Origin: Collinsella sp.
GTDB taxonomy: Bacteria; Actinomycetota; Coriobacteriia; Coriobacteriales; Coriobacteriaceae
Length of the DNA: 64,000 nucleotides
NCBI GenBank assembly: GCA_019414205.1
Contig: DXML01000003.1
Coordinates: 1-64,000 of the forward strand
Direction of reading: 5' to 3'
Each line of letters begins with the position of its first letter. Position 1 is the stretch's first letter. Below the pieces are notes generated by a model. That model was not told where the DNA came from. It saw only the letters and a list, made by a program, of their open reading frames with translations, and made no database searches. Shown piece after piece: positions 14,759 to 23,466 of the stretch. Position numbers and translations under genes: made by a program.

Positions 14759-15826
14759 CTATGCCTCGCACATGAGCTGCACGAGCTTTTGTTTGGTCAC
14801 CTTGGCCTGCTCGTTGGCTATGTTACGCTCGTTTCTAAAGACCGCATTTGCAACACCCTGCAGGTCGGCATCGGAAATCTCGCCAAGGCCCAGCTCCTCG
14901 AGCGTCGTCGGCAGACCGACGCGCTGACAAAACTCGAGCACCTGTTCAAGCTCGGGCGCACGCTCCAGACGAAGCTGGACCACCAGACCAAACGCCACGG
15001 CCTCGCCGTGCATAGCCTTGCACTCGGGCAGAATCGTCAGGCCGTTGGCGATGGCATGCGCCAACGCCAAGCCACCGCTCTCAAAGCCAACGCCCGAAAG
15101 CAGAATATTGCACTCGATCAGGCGCTCAACCGCCGGCGATATACGGCCCTTTTTGAGATCGCGCTTGGCAGCGACGCCGCACTCCATGAGCGTGTCATAG
15201 CAGGCACGGGCCGTAACCAAGGCCAAGTGTCCCGGCGCGCCACCGTGCTCGTTAGCGCCGTGCGCCGCGGCACACGAACGCGCCTCGAAGTACGTTGCCA
15301 GTGCGTCGCCCATACCAGCGACCGTCATCCGCAGTGGTGCTGCCGCAACCACGTTGGTATCAACCACGACCAGATCGGGATTTTTGTCGAGTATCAAGTA
15401 GCGGTCGAACGACCCATCCTCGTGATACAGCACCGAAATCGCACTGCACGGGCCGTCCATCGAAGCCGCCGTGGGGCATACACACAACGGCAACTCGGCA
15501 TAAAACGCTACCGCCTTGGCGATATCGAGCATCTTGCCGCCGCCAATACCCACCACCATGTCGCAATACTCGGCCCGGGCTTCCTTGGCCATTCCGACAA
15601 CGGCCTCTTCCGTACACGGACCGTTATAAATCTTAAAGAACGGCTCGCTTAGATCTTCGTCCAGAAATCCATCGACGATCTGCCTGCACAGCCGATCCTC
15701 GGTGCCCTGGTCAAACAGAACATAGGCAGCACAGCCCAACCATGACAAATACCTGCCCTGACGCGAGAGCTCGCCTGGTCCCTGAACATATCGTCCGGGA
15801 CCGCCATATACCATGGGAAGCGCCAT
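14759..15826 (-). CDS. Glycerol dehydrogenase-like protein (paralogue 1)
   Basis: 355 residues of the GldA/iron-dependent alcohol dehydrogenase superfamily. It has the NAD-binding VVGIGGGKMLDIAKAVA, the PTAASMDGPCSAISV loop, and the metal ligands D in GMGDALATYFEA, H in LAHAIANGL and H in AMHGEAVAFG. Compared with the neighbour at 15940 it is about 11 residues shorter and diverges in the N-terminal third (DQGTEDRLC instead of TPSGKKRVG), so substrate choice may differ. Transcribed in the same direction as the neighbour but separated by a terminator and a small repeat. Confidence 0.8.
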   Translation of the reverse strand: MALPMVYGGPGRYVQGPGELSRQGRYLSWLGCAAYVLFDQGTEDRLCRQIVDGFLDEDLSEPFFKIYNGPCTEEAVVGMAKEARAEYCDMVVGIGGGKMLDIAKAVAFYAELPLCVCPTAASMDGPCSAISVLYHEDGSFDRYLILDKNPDLVVVDTNVVAAAPLRMTVAGMGDALATYFEARSCAAAHGANEHGGAPGHLALVTARACYDTLMECGVAAKRDLKKGRISPAVERLIECNILLSGVGFESGGLALAHAIANGLTILPECKAMHGEAVAFGLVVQLRLERAPELEQVLEFCQRVGLPTTLEELGLGEISDADLQGVANAVFRNERNIANEQAKVTKQKLVQLMCEA

Positions 15827-15857
15827 ACGAGAATCCGCCCTTCATCAAACAACAATT

Positions 15858-15886
15858 GGTGCAAAGTAACCTGACCCCTTTGCACC
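15858..15886. repeat. Intergenic hairpin repeat, copy 1
   Basis: GGTGCAAAG/CTTTGCACC stem around an 11-nt centre. On the minus strand the core reads AAAGGGGTCAGGTTACTTT, related to repeats at 23198-23230, 49134-49152 and 57865-57897. Confidence 0.55.
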
Positions 15887-15895
15887 ATAGCAAAA

Positions 15896-15926
15896 AGGGG
15901 CAAAGCCATCTGTCGGCTTTGCCCCT
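15896..15926 (-). terminator. Rho-independent terminator after gldA
   Basis: AGGGGCAAAGCC/GGCTTTGCCCCT is a 12-bp perfect stem. On the minus strand TTTTTG follows, ending the gldA transcript. Confidence 0.75.
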
Positions 15927-15939
15927 TCCTTACCTTAGT

Positions 15940-17040
15940 TTACTCATCCATAAGGTAGTAGTGACCCAGTGCGTCGGCACCCAGGATGGCGTTGGCGACC
16001 ATCTCAGGCGTCACCTCAAACGGCATGTTGCACATGGTGTCATCGGGCGCGCACGCAGCCTCGGCAACAATCATGGCCTTCTCGCGCGTAAGCTCAGCAA
16101 CGCCAAGTTCCTTCATCGTGACCGGCAGGCCCAACTCAATGCAGAAGCCCAAGACTTCCTCGAGTTTCTCAGTCGGGGCATCCTCGAGTACCAGCTGGAC
16201 GATGGTGCCAAAGGCGACCTTCTCGCCGTGATACATGCCGTGGCACTCGGGCAGCATCGTCAGGCCATTGTGGATGGCATGAGCAGCAGCAAGGCCCGAG
16301 CTCTCAAAGCCAATGCCCGAAAGCAGCGTATTGGCCTCGATGATATGCTCGACGGCAGGCGTCAGCGCACCCTTCTCCAGCGCGACCTTGGCCTTGACGC
16401 CATCGGCCATAAGCGTCTCGTAGCAGAGCTTGGCGAGCGCCAGGCCGGCCATTCCGCCCTTGCCGCCGGCACAAGTGCCACCGTCGGCATCATGCGTCGC
16501 CTGGGCCTCAAAGTAGGTTGCGAGCGCATCGCCCATACCGGAAACCGTCAGGCGCACCGGACTCGCCGCGATAACCGTCGTATCCATCAGGACAATGTTG
16601 GGGTTTGCCTTAAGGAAGAGATATTTATCGAACTGGCCATCGTCGGTGTAGAGCACCGAAAGCGCCGAACATGGGGCATCGGTCGAAGCAATGGTGGGGC
16701 AAATGATAACCGGGGACTCCAGGTAATAGGCGACGGCCTTCGCGGTGTCGAGGATCTTGCCGCCACCGACGCCGACGATGATGTCGCAACCGTTGTCGCG
16801 AGCGAGCGCAACCAGGCGATCGACCTCGCCCTTGGAGCACTCGCCGTTAAAGTCCTCAAACAGCAGCTCGGCCTTAGCCTCGGCAAAGCCGCCCTCGATC
16901 TTGGCACCGACGCGCTTCTTGCCCGAAGGCGTCACGATGACGAGGGCCTTAGCGCCGAGCGGCTCGACATAGGAGCCGAGCTTGGCGAGCTCGTCCGGAC
17001 CCTGGATGTACTTGCTGGGGCTATTGAAAATTGCAGCCAT
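15940..17040 (-). CDS. gldA: Glycerol dehydrogenase
   Basis: 366 residues, standard length. It has IVGVGGGKILDTAKAVAYY (dinucleotide binding), ICPTIASTDAPCSALSVLY, and the metal-binding D/H/H set in SGMGDALATYFEAQ, AAHAIHNGL and MYHGEKVAFG. It oxidises glycerol to dihydroxyacetone with NAD+ in the cytosol. Followed by a clear terminator. A second gldA-like gene lies directly downstream and an iron alcohol dehydrogenase upstream, all on the same strand, so this region concentrates alcohol/polyol redox enzymes. Confidence 0.9.
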   Translation of the reverse strand: MAAIFNSPSKYIQGPDELAKLGSYVEPLGAKALVIVTPSGKKRVGAKIEGGFAEAKAELLFEDFNGECSKGEVDRLVALARDNGCDIIVGVGGGKILDTAKAVAYYLESPVIICPTIASTDAPCSALSVLYTDDGQFDKYLFLKANPNIVLMDTTVIAASPVRLTVSGMGDALATYFEAQATHDADGGTCAGGKGGMAGLALAKLCYETLMADGVKAKVALEKGALTPAVEHIIEANTLLSGIGFESSGLAAAHAIHNGLTMLPECHGMYHGEKVAFGTIVQLVLEDAPTEKLEEVLGFCIELGLPVTMKELGVAELTREKAMIVAEAACAPDDTMCNMPFEVTPEMVANAILGADALGHYYLMDE

Positions 17041-17071
17041 AACTATCCCATTCTCTAAAAGAAAAAAGAAA

Positions 17072-17101
17072 GGGGCTCCGTACAGATACGTGCGGAGCCC
17101 C
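17072..17101 (-). terminator. Rho-independent terminator after alcohol dehydrogenase
   Basis: GGGGCTCCG/CGGAGCCCC stem with TTTCTTTTTTC following on the minus strand, 23 nt after the alcohol dehydrogenase stop codon. Confidence 0.8.
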
Positions 17102-17123
17102 TCGTTACGATAACAAGAGTCGA

Positions 17124-18347
17124 TTAGAAATCGATGTCGGTGTCGTAGTAGCAGGCCTTGAGAATCTTCTCGAAGTCGGCAGCCTTGGTCTCACGCGGGT
17201 TCTCGGGCGTGCAGGCGTCCTGCTCGGCGTTCGCGGCGATCTCGGGGAGCTTGGCGAGGAACTCCTCCTCGGAAACCATCTGCGGGTTCTCGGCGTCGAC
17301 CTTCACGCCACCATTCGCGTAATCCTTGATGGACTGCGGAATGTTGAGCTGGTCGTTGAGGTCGCGGATCTTCTGGACGAGCGCAGCGATAAGCTCCTCG
17401 TTGGTCTCGCCGGGAAGGTGCAGGATCTCCTTGGCCACGTAAGCGTAACGCTCGGCAGCGCGCGGATCCTTGGAGTTCCACTGGATGACCTTGCCAAGGT
17501 ACATAGCGTTAGCAGCACCGTGGATGATGTGGCCGTTCTCAAAGGCTGCACCGGTCTTGTGAGCCATGGAGTGAACGATGCCGAGCAGGCCCGAGGAGAA
17601 GGCGATACCGGCGATGCACTGAGCCTCGTGCATGTGCTGACGGGCCTCATGGTCGCCAGCATAGGACTTGGGCAGCCACTCGACGATCTCGCGGATGCCG
17701 TGCAGGGCGTTGGCGTCGGTGAACATAGAGGCGCAGGTGGAAACGTAGGCCTCCATGCAGTGGGTCAGAGCATCCATGCCGGTGTGAGCGCACAGCTTGG
17801 CGGGCATGGTGTAGGTGAGCTCGGGGTCGACGATGGCGACATCAGGGGTGATGTTGAAGTCGGCCAGCGGATACTTGATGCCCTTGGCGTAGTCGGTAAT
17901 GACGGAGAACGCGGTGACCTCGGTAGCGGTGCCGGAGGTAGAGGAGATGGCGCAGAAATGAGCCTTCTGACGCAGCTCGGGGAAGCTGAACGGCTGGATG
18001 ATGTTGTCGAAGGACTCCTCGGGATACTCGTAGAAGACCCACATGGCCTTAGCGGCATCGATGGGCGAGCCGCCGCCGATGGCGATAATCCAGTCGGGCT
18101 CGAACTCGCGCATGGCCTCGGCGCCCTTCATGACCGTCTCGATGGACGGGTCGGACTCGACGCCCTCGAACAGCTTGACCTCCATGCCGGCCTCTTTGAG
18201 GTCGGCCTCGACGTCCTGCAGGAACCCGCCGCGGCGCATGGAGCTGCCGCCAGAAACGATGATGGCCTTCTTGCCCTTGAGGTTCTTCACCTCGTGGCGA
18301 GCGCCCTCACCAAAGTACAGATCGCGAGGATTGGTAAAACGTCCCAT
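17124..18347 (-). CDS. Iron-containing alcohol dehydrogenase
   Basis: 407 residues from the ATG at 18345-18347 with AGGAGG 6 nt upstream; the longer frame to 18398 would run through that site. It has IIAIGGGSPIDAAKAMWVFY (nucleotide loop), AISSTSGTATEVTAFSVITD, HTGMDALTHCMEAYVST and GIVHSMAHKTGA with downstream histidines for Fe/Zn. It resembles NAD(P)H-dependent butanol/ethanol dehydrogenases of anaerobes, recycling reducing power by aldehyde reduction. Single-gene unit with its own terminator; AAACGTTTT repeats lie in the upstream region. Confidence 0.88.
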   Translation of the reverse strand: MGRFTNPRDLYFGEGARHEVKNLKGKKAIIVSGGSSMRRGGFLQDVEADLKEAGMEVKLFEGVESDPSIETVMKGAEAMREFEPDWIIAIGGGSPIDAAKAMWVFYEYPEESFDNIIQPFSFPELRQKAHFCAISSTSGTATEVTAFSVITDYAKGIKYPLADFNITPDVAIVDPELTYTMPAKLCAHTGMDALTHCMEAYVSTCASMFTDANALHGIREIVEWLPKSYAGDHEARQHMHEAQCIAGIAFSSGLLGIVHSMAHKTGAAFENGHIIHGAANAMYLGKVIQWNSKDPRAAERYAYVAKEILHLPGETNEELIAALVQKIRDLNDQLNIPQSIKDYANGGVKVDAENPQMVSEEEFLAKLPEIAANAEQDACTPENPRETKAADFEKILKACYYDTDIDF

Positions 18348-18847
18348 ACTGTGCCTCCTAAACAAGCCCCTCTTAGACTTGCGTATATAACGGAGCACCC
18401 GATTGGCTCCGTTAGGACCGTTTTGCGCGTTGCCGGCGATGACAATGCGCGATGTCCAAACGTCTCAACGCTCAGACAAACACTATTCTACCGTTCTGGT
18501 TGGTCAGTTATTCACCTAAAGCCGACAATGATGAAACGTTTTTTCTATCCCTGAAGACCCTTGTGGGGCATTCATACTCCCAAGCTGGGCAAACGTTTTA
18601 TCAAGGTTGACCACATATCCCGGGCAGGACGGTGCTCCTCCAAAATGTGCCCCGTTCGCCGCCAAAAATCGACCGTTTGCGGCACCGTGATACCACTCGG
18701 TCGTCCAAGGTGCCGACATTTGTGCGACATCCGTCTTCGTGGTGCAAAGGTGCAAGTCCAAGTGCGGCACCCCCGGTGTGCCATATGCGGGTAAACTAGA
18801 ACCTTATATAGAGACATTTGAACCCTAACCGCAGCAAAGGAGGCCCC
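18348..18847. promoter_or_regulatory. Long divergent control region
   Basis: 500 bp between the divergent alcohol dehydrogenase and unknown gene. It contains a TAACGGAGC/GCTCCGTTA hairpin (18388-18414) and two AAACGTTTT copies (18534-18542, 18591-18599) 57 bp apart, with a looser AAACGTCT at about 18458. AACGTT is palindromic, as expected for a dimeric regulator. No gene seen. Confidence 0.45.
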
Positions 18848-19924
18848 ATGGCATTCGATCCCATTCAAGAGGATTGCCATCGCCTCGTTCTTGAGGCCTT
18901 GCGCCGCGACAATATCCCGCTCACCGACGGTGCCGCCGTAGAGCGTCTGATGGAACAATTCACCCGCAACCCTGCACCGCTCATCGTGCACGACCGCGAC
19001 CGCGCCGGGCACCTCATTGCCAAGGTGGTCGAGGCTGTCGACTACCGCATCCCCTTTATCCCCGACGACGCCCAGGCAGAGCAAGAAGAAGCCGCAGCCG
19101 AGAACATGCTCCGCGAGGCAGCCGCGCTCGATCCGGCCAACTGGGATGCCCAGCGCATGCTGACGGCGCTCACCGCCGAATCCAACGAGGAATACGTACA
19201 GTACCTGGTGTCCAAGTGCGATGAAGTCGAGCATGACCTGGCGCTCAAGATCGCCTCGGCTCAGGACCCCTACGAGCGCGAGGCCGCTGGCGACCTCACG
19301 CGCCGCCCCTATCTGCGCTGGCTTGCCGCCTTGGCATCGCGCGCCCTCATTAGCGGCCGCTATCGCATGTCGCTCGAAGCCGCAAATCGCAGCTTGGACT
19401 TTGCGCCCAACGACCCCGCTGGTGTCCGCCACACCGCGATGCTCGCCATGGCAAAACTCGAATACCCCGCCGAGGAGCTCAAGCGCTTTCGCTCCGCTCA
19501 CTCCGTGCCGTACCTCGCGAATACCCCGCTGCGCCGCCGCCCCAAAGATGCGGAGCGTGACTTGGACCCATGGACGCTCATCGCGCTGATGAGCGCTGCT
19601 TGGCGCGAGCTGGACTACGAGGGCGCCGAGCACTACTTGCGCATCCTTGCGCGCTCGTGTCCGCACGCAGCCGAGGCGCTCTACTTCCAAACCGAGTTTC
19701 CCGATGGCGTCTATGCCCGCGTCAACGTGGGTGCAGGCTCCACCGACGAGCTTGTCCTTGCGCTGTCCGAGGCGACGCCGGTACTGCAGGAGGGCCTGGG
19801 CGCCCCCGACAACGCCAGCTTTGCCGCCTGGATCGCCACCAACGACATCGTGCGTTCCCAGATCGACGAGCGCATCCTGCGCGCGGCCGAGCAGGGGCTT
19901 CCATTTAAGGGAGGGGACCTCTAA
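18848..19924 (+). CDS. Unknown helical (TPR-like) protein
   Basis: 358 residues from the ATG at 18848, which has AAAGGAGG at the right distance. No named family recognised. The sequence is almost all alpha-helical, with TPR-like spacing around residues 80-260 (ENMLREAAALDPANWDAQRM, later RYRMSLEAANRSLDFAPNDP, then LDYEGAEHYLRILARSCPHA). No signal peptide or membrane helix, so probably cytosolic. Its stop overlaps the start of the next gene (TAATG), indicating coupled translation and a joint function. Confidence 0.65.
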   Translation: MAFDPIQEDCHRLVLEALRRDNIPLTDGAAVERLMEQFTRNPAPLIVHDRDRAGHLIAKVVEAVDYRIPFIPDDAQAEQEEAAAENMLREAAALDPANWDAQRMLTALTAESNEEYVQYLVSKCDEVEHDLALKIASAQDPYEREAAGDLTRRPYLRWLAALASRALISGRYRMSLEAANRSLDFAPNDPAGVRHTAMLAMAKLEYPAEELKRFRSAHSVPYLANTPLRRRPKDAERDLDPWTLIALMSAAWRELDYEGAEHYLRILARSCPHAAEALYFQTEFPDGVYARVNVGAGSTDELVLALSEATPVLQEGLGAPDNASFAAWIATNDIVRSQIDERILRAAEQGLPFKGGDL

Positions 19925-20967
19925 TGGATCCGAGCGTCTACATCCCCGCCTACCTGGAGCGCACCTATCTGGCGTCGCACCCCGAGCTCACCGATGCAGC
20001 ACGCGAGCTTGTCCATAACGACATTAGCGCGAATCCTCAAAAGTATGCGCAGGCCGAGCATGCCCAGGCACTGCTGTCCTATGCCGGCGTTCATCGCCAC
20101 CTGCTCGACGAGCTCCATCGCATCGAGGACATGGGCAGCGACGAGGAGTTCGAGCAGACGCGCAATCGTCTGTTCGACGACATGCGCGATGAGCTGCTCA
20201 AGATTGTCCGCGTCGATGCACTGGCCGTCGACGCGCAGCTGCTCGCCATCATCCTGGCCGACACGCCCGTTGACGCCTGCCTGGGCGACCTGATGAAGCT
20301 CGAGGCGACCACGGCCGATTACCTTCAGCAAAGCGTGCCCGGGTTCGATATGGAGGCCCCACACTACTGGGCCAATAATGTTTTGGCCGACGGTGTCACC
20401 GCAGCAGACCTTACCGTGAGCGAGCCGGCTCTTATCGGATGGCTTCACACACTCGAGGCCATCTCGCAGCTGTGCATGGCGAGCGCCCGCTACCGCGCTG
20501 CTGCCAACTACGCCCGCCGCGTCCTTAAGGCAGAAGGCTATCCCACCCGAGCTGCCGGCACCGTGTTGCTCGCCCTCGCTCGCCTGGAAGACCAGGACGG
20601 CTTTTTTGCCCTGGCCCACCAGCTCGAGGAACAGGTGGGGGCAGACGCACTCGAAAACTCTCCTTGGTACCTGCTCGCCCGCACGATCTTGCTGTTCAAA
20701 ACAAACAAGATGCGCCCGGCGACGCGCGCGCTGCGTGAGTTCGCTAACCGTTGCGAGGGTGGCGCGTTCTTCTTGCTGAATCCCATGTACCAGACGCCGT
20801 ATCTTCCCTGCCGACCCGAGCCGCGCGACCCCTGGGACCTCTCGCACCAGGCGGTTTGGGAAGCCGACGGCATTATCTCGGACACCCCAGACTTTGCCCC
20901 CTGGGCCAACGCCTGCGAAGATGTATCGCGGCTTGCCCAGGAATTTGCGCGCCGCTACGGCTTTTAG
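19924..20967 (+). CDS. Unknown helical protein, partner of the preceding gene
   Basis: 347 residues, coupled by TAATG to the gene before. No family recognised. Helical, with TPR-like units (SARYRAAANYARRVLKAEGY, TAGTVLLALARLEDQDGFF-like arrangement) and an acidic, aromatic C-terminus. The central segment RYRAAANYARRVLKAEGYP matches in style RYRMSLEAANRSLDFAPN of the upstream protein, so the two may be distant paralogues. It is followed by the murT-gatD fusion after 45 nt. Confidence 0.6.
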   Translation: MDPSVYIPAYLERTYLASHPELTDAARELVHNDISANPQKYAQAEHAQALLSYAGVHRHLLDELHRIEDMGSDEEFEQTRNRLFDDMRDELLKIVRVDALAVDAQLLAIILADTPVDACLGDLMKLEATTADYLQQSVPGFDMEAPHYWANNVLADGVTAADLTVSEPALIGWLHTLEAISQLCMASARYRAAANYARRVLKAEGYPTRAAGTVLLALARLEDQDGFFALAHQLEEQVGADALENSPWYLLARTILLFKTNKMRPATRALREFANRCEGGAFFLLNPMYQTPYLPCRPEPRDPWDLSHQAVWEADGIISDTPDFAPWANACEDVSRLAQEFARRYGF

Positions 20968-21012
20968 CGACGCGATCGCCCCGACCATGTCATCTATGTT
21001 AGGAACGGCTTC

Positions 21013-23190
21013 ATGAACCTCCGCTCATCTCTCGCCTGCACCTCGAGCGATATCGCCCGCTGGGGACTGCGCTCTGTCCTCAAACGCCAGGGTGGCGTGC
21101 TTCCCGGCCGCATCGCCATGAAGATCGACCCCGAGTTGCTGAGCGACCTCGCCGGCCTTGTCGACCGCAGCGTAGTGATTACCGGTACTAATGGCAAGAC
21201 CACCACCTCCAACCTCATCGCTGACGCCGTTGCTGCCAGCGGCGCTACCGTGGTGTGCAACCGTGCCGGCAACAATATGGAGCCTGGTGTGGTGGGTGCT
21301 CTGCTCGAGGCCCGCGGCGGCCTTAAGCACACCAGCAGCGGCAAGCGCGTGGGCGTTTTTGAGTGCGACGAGCTCTACACCGTACGCGTTCTGCCTAAGC
21401 TCAAACCGACGTACTTTGTGCTGCTCAACCTGTTCCGCGACCAGCTAGACCGCTACGGCGAGATTGACCATACCCAAGACGTCATCGCCCATGCGTTGGA
21501 GCTCTCTCCGACGACAACGCTCATCTACAACGCCGACGATCCGCTGTGCGCCTCGATCGCCGCACGCGTCCCCAACACGGGCATCGCCTTTGGCATCGAC
21601 GGCGCCACGGGCACCGAGTCCGATCGCATTAGCGACTCGCGTTTTTGCTCGCAGTGCAACGCGCCGCTGGAGTATGACTACGTGCAGTACGGCCAGCTCG
21701 GAGCCTATCATTGTCCTTCGTGCGGATGGGAGCGTCCCGCGCTGGTCCGTCGCGTGACGGGCGTGGAGCTCGGCTGCGACGGCTACGGCTTTGACCTGGT
21801 CTTTGGACCTGCGCCCGACGCTGCTGCTGCACACATCGCCACACGCTACAACGGCCTGTACATGGTCTATAACGTTGCCGCCGCCTTCTTTGCGGCGCGC
21901 GAGCTGGGCGTGGACGCGGCACATCTGCAGCCCACGCTCGATGCCTACGTCCCCGCCGGCGGACGCATGGGCCGCTGGGATATTGCCGGCCGCACCGTCG
22001 AGGCAAACCTGGCAAAGAATCCCGTAGGCTTCGATCGACAAATCCAGTCCATCAAGACGGCAGGCGGCAGACTCTGCGCTTTCTTCCTCAATGACAACGA
22101 TGCTGACGGCCACGATGTATCGTGGATCTACGACGTCGACTTCGAGCGCATCGCCGACACGCCGGGTCTTGTCGCCTTTGCCGGCGGCACGCGCGCGCAC
22201 GACATGCAGGTGCGCCTCAAGTACGCCGGCATCGATGCCACGATTATCTCGAATGTCGAGCAGGCGATTGGTGCCGTGGCAGACGAGGCCGCCGGCGACA
22301 CTTTCTATGCCGTCGCCAACTACACGGCCTTTCCGCCGCTGGTCAAGGAACTCGACGGACTCAAAGGCACCGATACGAACTCGGTAGCCTCCCACGCCGT
22401 AACGCGCGCCGATGGCAGCGCTGTCCCCACCGATATTGCGCCGGTCGAGCTTTCGCGCCCCCTGCGTATCGTCTATCTGTACCCCGATGCCCTCAACCTC
22501 TACGCCGACGGCGGCAATGTCATCGCCCTCGAGCGCCGCTGCGCCTGGCGCGGCATTCCCGTGCGCGTGGACGAGGTCCGCATGGGCGAGTCGCTCAATC
22601 TCACCGATGCCGATATCGTCATGATGGGCGGCGGCTCCGATCGCGACCAGCTGGCCGTGGCACACGAACTGCTCGCTCAAAAAGACAAGGTCGCGGCCTA
22701 TGTTGAGGACGGCGGCACACTGCTTGCTATCTGTGGCGGCTATCAGCTGCTCGGCCGTTCGTACTACATGGGCGACGATCGCATTGAGGGTCTGGGCGTC
22801 ATTGCCGCCGAGACTGTGCGCGGCTCCGACCGCCTGATCGGCAACGTCGCCGTCAAGACCGACCTGGCACCCGAGCCCTTTGTCGGATTCGAGAACCACG
22901 GCGGCCGCACGCTTTTGGACGCCGATGCCACGCCGCTCGGAACGTCCGTCGTCACTGGCACCGGCAACAACGGCGACGACGGCTTTGAGGGTCTGATCTA
23001 CAAGGGCGTGATCGGCACGTACCTGCACGGGCCGGCGCTGCCCAAAAACCCCGAACTCGCCGACTGGCTGATCGCGCACGCCCTCGAGCGCCGCGGCGAT
23101 GCGCAGGCCACAGCCCTGCTGCCGCTCAAGCCCCTCGACGACACCTACGAGCGCGCCGCCCACGACGCCGCCATGAAGCTCCTCCCCTAG
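21013..23190 (+). CDS. Fused MurT-GatD lipid II isoglutaminyl synthase
   Basis: 725 residues combining two subunits that are separate in Staphylococcus. MurT half: Mur-ligase P-loop ITGTNGKTTTSNLIAD near residue 56, FECDELYTVRVLPKLKPTY, a zinc-ribbon insert (CSQCNAP near 211 and CPSCGW near 234) and the DUF1727-type C-terminal domain with NLAKNPVGFDRQI. GatD half from about residue 482 (LRIVYLYPDALNLYADGGNV): nucleophile in LAICGGYQLLG near 572 and histidine in IGTYLHGPALP near 669. Together they amidate the D-glutamate of lipid II using glutamine. The join near 445-482 is a short linker with no stop or frameshift. Very likely essential for cell-wall cross-linking. Confidence 0.9.
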   Translation: MNLRSSLACTSSDIARWGLRSVLKRQGGVLPGRIAMKIDPELLSDLAGLVDRSVVITGTNGKTTTSNLIADAVAASGATVVCNRAGNNMEPGVVGALLEARGGLKHTSSGKRVGVFECDELYTVRVLPKLKPTYFVLLNLFRDQLDRYGEIDHTQDVIAHALELSPTTTLIYNADDPLCASIAARVPNTGIAFGIDGATGTESDRISDSRFCSQCNAPLEYDYVQYGQLGAYHCPSCGWERPALVRRVTGVELGCDGYGFDLVFGPAPDAAAAHIATRYNGLYMVYNVAAAFFAARELGVDAAHLQPTLDAYVPAGGRMGRWDIAGRTVEANLAKNPVGFDRQIQSIKTAGGRLCAFFLNDNDADGHDVSWIYDVDFERIADTPGLVAFAGGTRAHDMQVRLKYAGIDATIISNVEQAIGAVADEAAGDTFYAVANYTAFPPLVKELDGLKGTDTNSVASHAVTRADGSAVPTDIAPVELSRPLRIVYLYPDALNLYADGGNVIALERRCAWRGIPVRVDEVRMGESLNLTDADIVMMGGGSDRDQLAVAHELLAQKDKVAAYVEDGGTLLAICGGYQLLGRSYYMGDDRIEGLGVIAAETVRGSDRLIGNVAVKTDLAPEPFVGFENHGGRTLLDADATPLGTSVVTGTGNNGDDGFEGLIYKGVIGTYLHGPALPKNPELADWLIAHALERRGDAQATALLPLKPLDDTYERAAHDAAMKLLP

Positions 23191-23197
23191 CACCCCA

Positions 23198-23230
23198 CCA
23201 CCACAAAGGGGACAGGTACCTTTGTGGTGG
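23198..23230. repeat. Intergenic hairpin repeat, copy 2
   Basis: CCACCACAAAGG (23198-23209) and CCTTTGTGGTGG (23219-23230) are a 12-bp perfect stem around GGACAGGTA. It follows murT-gatD directly and is nearly the same as the copy at 57865-57897. Confidence 0.65.
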
Positions 23231-23290
23231 TTTTCCAGTTTGCCAACGATATACGCGCCGGCAAAAAAGTCTGCTATACTCTTTCCCGCT

Positions 23291-23367
23291 GTCCCCATCG
23301 TCTAGCGGCCAAGGACGCCACCCTTTCAAGGTGGATATCGCGGGTTCGAATCCCGCTGGGGGCACCA
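23291..23367 (+). tRNA. tRNA-Glu (anticodon TTC)
   Basis: Acceptor stem GTCCCCA/TGGGGGC, D-arm TCTAGCGGCCAAGGA, anticodon stem CCACC/GGTGG with loop CTTTCAA (anticodon TTC), and T-arm GCGGGTTCGAATCCCGC. Discriminator A and CCA are encoded (23364-23367). Single gene with its own terminator. Confidence 0.95.
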
Positions 23368-23380
23368 CAGAATCTGAGAA

Positions 23381-23410
23381 GCCCGTTACCAATTCGGTGA
23401 CGGGCTTTTT
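23381..23410 (+). terminator. Terminator of tRNA-Glu
   Basis: GCCCGTTACC/GGTGACGGGC stem with an AATTC loop, followed by TTTTT. Confidence 0.85.
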
Positions 23411-23420
23411 GCTACCCATA

Positions 23421-23444
23421 CGCCGGGATTCGAACCCCGAAGGC
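23421..23444 (-). repeat. Inverted tRNA T-arm-like fragment
   Basis: On the minus strand CGGGGTTCGAATCCCGGCG has the T-arm form, lying just past the tRNA-Glu terminator in the opposite orientation. The rest of a tRNA is absent. Possible remnant of an att site or tRNA. Confidence 0.4.
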
Positions 23445-23466
23445 ATAAAATCACACTGTCATCCAA

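Noticed and set aside
21445..23298. 617-codon minus-strand frame over murT-gatD
   Set aside because: Shadow of the fusion gene and of the tRNA-proximal repeat; no motifs.
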